From: Chitinophaga pinensis
GTDB lineage: Bacteria; Bacteroidota; Bacteroidia; UBA4408
Reading direction: 5' to 3'
Length of the DNA: 64,000 nucleotides
NCBI GenBank assembly: GCA_945861665.1
Contig: CAMAVS010000002.1
Coordinates: forward strand, 269,527 to 333,526
The translations under genes were made by a program, and so were the position numbers. Within the stretch, counting starts at the first letter, position 1. Every line of letters starts with the position of its first letter. The notes beneath the pieces were generated by a model that did no database searches, was not told where the DNA came from, and saw only the letters and a list, made by a program, of their open reading frames with translations. Positions 63,749-64,000 of this stretch are shown here, one piece after another.

Positions 63749-64000
63749 TTAATGCTGTTTTTTAATAATGTCTTTAAGGTTAGGTCTTAATCTGCTTTTA
63801 TACACCGAAAGCGAGTCCTCTTTTTTTCGACATCTTCTAATTTTTCTTTGTTCTCCCAGGGGAAGTTCAATAATAGCAACACACTTTGGTAAACAGCACC
63901 CTTTCATTTTTTTAGAACAATTCGGACATTGTATAAATAATAAATGGCAATCATCGTTAGCACAGTTTACGTGTGTGTCGCATACCACACCGCATTGATG
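63749..64000 (-). CDS. trhO: C-terminal part of tRNA uridine-34 hydroxylase TrhO (rhodanese-like), cut by right edge
   Basis: An 84-codon minus-strand frame runs in from the right edge (reading [20 protein letters not shown] and onward) to a stop at 63749. The Cys-rich block [15 protein letters not shown]-like, then [11 protein letters not shown] and [11 protein letters not shown], is the distinctive tail of the Bacteroidota UPF0176/TrhO proteins (rhodanese-domain enzymes that hydroxylate U34 of tRNA). The rhodanese domain with its catalytic Cys lies outside the window. A GTG at 63988 could be misread as a start; the conserved sequence continues upstream of it, so this is an internal codon. 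The gap 63599-63748 holds nothing recognised. Confidence 0.75.
   Translation of the reverse strand, partial: HQCGVVCDTHVNCANDDCHLLFIQCPNCSKKMKGCCLPKCVAIIELPLGEQRKIRRCRKKEDSLSVYKSRLRPNLKDIIKKQH

Noticed and set aside
63768-63998. 76-codon plus-strand frame at the right edge
   Set aside because: It is the antisense of the conserved Cys-rich TrhO tail, which explains the coding signal better.

Overview
The window reads as a chromosomal segment of an AT-rich member of the Bacteroidota, probably a Sphingobacteriales/Chitinophagales/Flavobacteriia-like lineage known from metagenomes. Evidence: Bacteroidota-type promoters (TTTG, 17-21 nt, TAnnTTTG) in front of many genes; type IX secretion features (PorP/SprF protein, type A and type B C-terminal sorting domains, a PorE-like TPR/propeller/OmpA protein); GldL-like HWPGA membrane proteins; a TonB-dependent receptor with a carboxypeptidase-regulatory-like N-terminus. 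No rRNA operon, CRISPR array or recognisable transposase was seen.

Layout. 1-4600 is an accessory minus-strand block driven from a promoter at about 4555-4585. It encodes a small tandem-repeat protein, a membrane-anchored OmpA-domain protein, a tiny zinc-ribbon-like protein, a uracil-DNA-glycosylase-like protein and an EcsC/TerB-like protein cut by the left edge. A decayed partial duplication and three copies of a hairpin repeat lie between these genes. 4600-7440 holds a four-helix-bundle protein, tRNA-Leu(CAA), an MBL hydrolase, purQ and a gene remnant. 7449-11442 is a SAM-I riboswitch with terminator in front of metH. 11.5-14.3 kb has a secreted esterase with a type IX sorting tail, and gltX. 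14.2-21.5 kb is a TetR-regulated RND tripartite efflux operon (tetR, tolC-like, MFP, RND pump, small secreted protein). 21.6-23.4 kb has trpS and a tRNA-Arg(TCG) locus that carries a GIY-YIG gene between direct repeats of the tRNA 5' end, plus decayed tRNA 3' copies downstream.

23.4-30 kb holds a predicted barrel protein, a PadR-controlled pair of membrane proteins built from 60-residue HWPGA repeats, and an ECF sigma/anti-sigma-like pair. 30-36 kb has an ACMSD-like amidohydrolase followed by an MBOAT/SGNH/GT2/GT-C cell-surface glycan or acylation operon. 36-38.5 kb has a barrel-like protein, fumC and an ArsC-like reductase. 38.6-48.6 kb has a giant 11-PKD-domain adhesin with type B sorting tail, an rRNA/tRNA methyltransferase, ettA, and a PorP/SprF plus PorE-like pair that probably serves secretion or anchoring of such proteins. 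48.7-52.5 kb is a haem biosynthesis cluster (hemA, fused hemCD, hemB). 52.5-64 kb has an unknown secreted protein, an aldo/keto reductase, an OmpA lipoprotein, metG, a ChaN-like protein with a TonB-dependent receptor, tRNA-Ser(GGA), a CPBP membrane protease, a dihydrouridine synthase and the 3' part of trhO cut by the right edge.

Most of the window is ordinary housekeeping. The parts worth pursuing are the 1-4.6 kb accessory operon, the tRNA-Arg/GIY-YIG cassette, and the PadR/HWPGA module with a perfect palindrome over its promoter.
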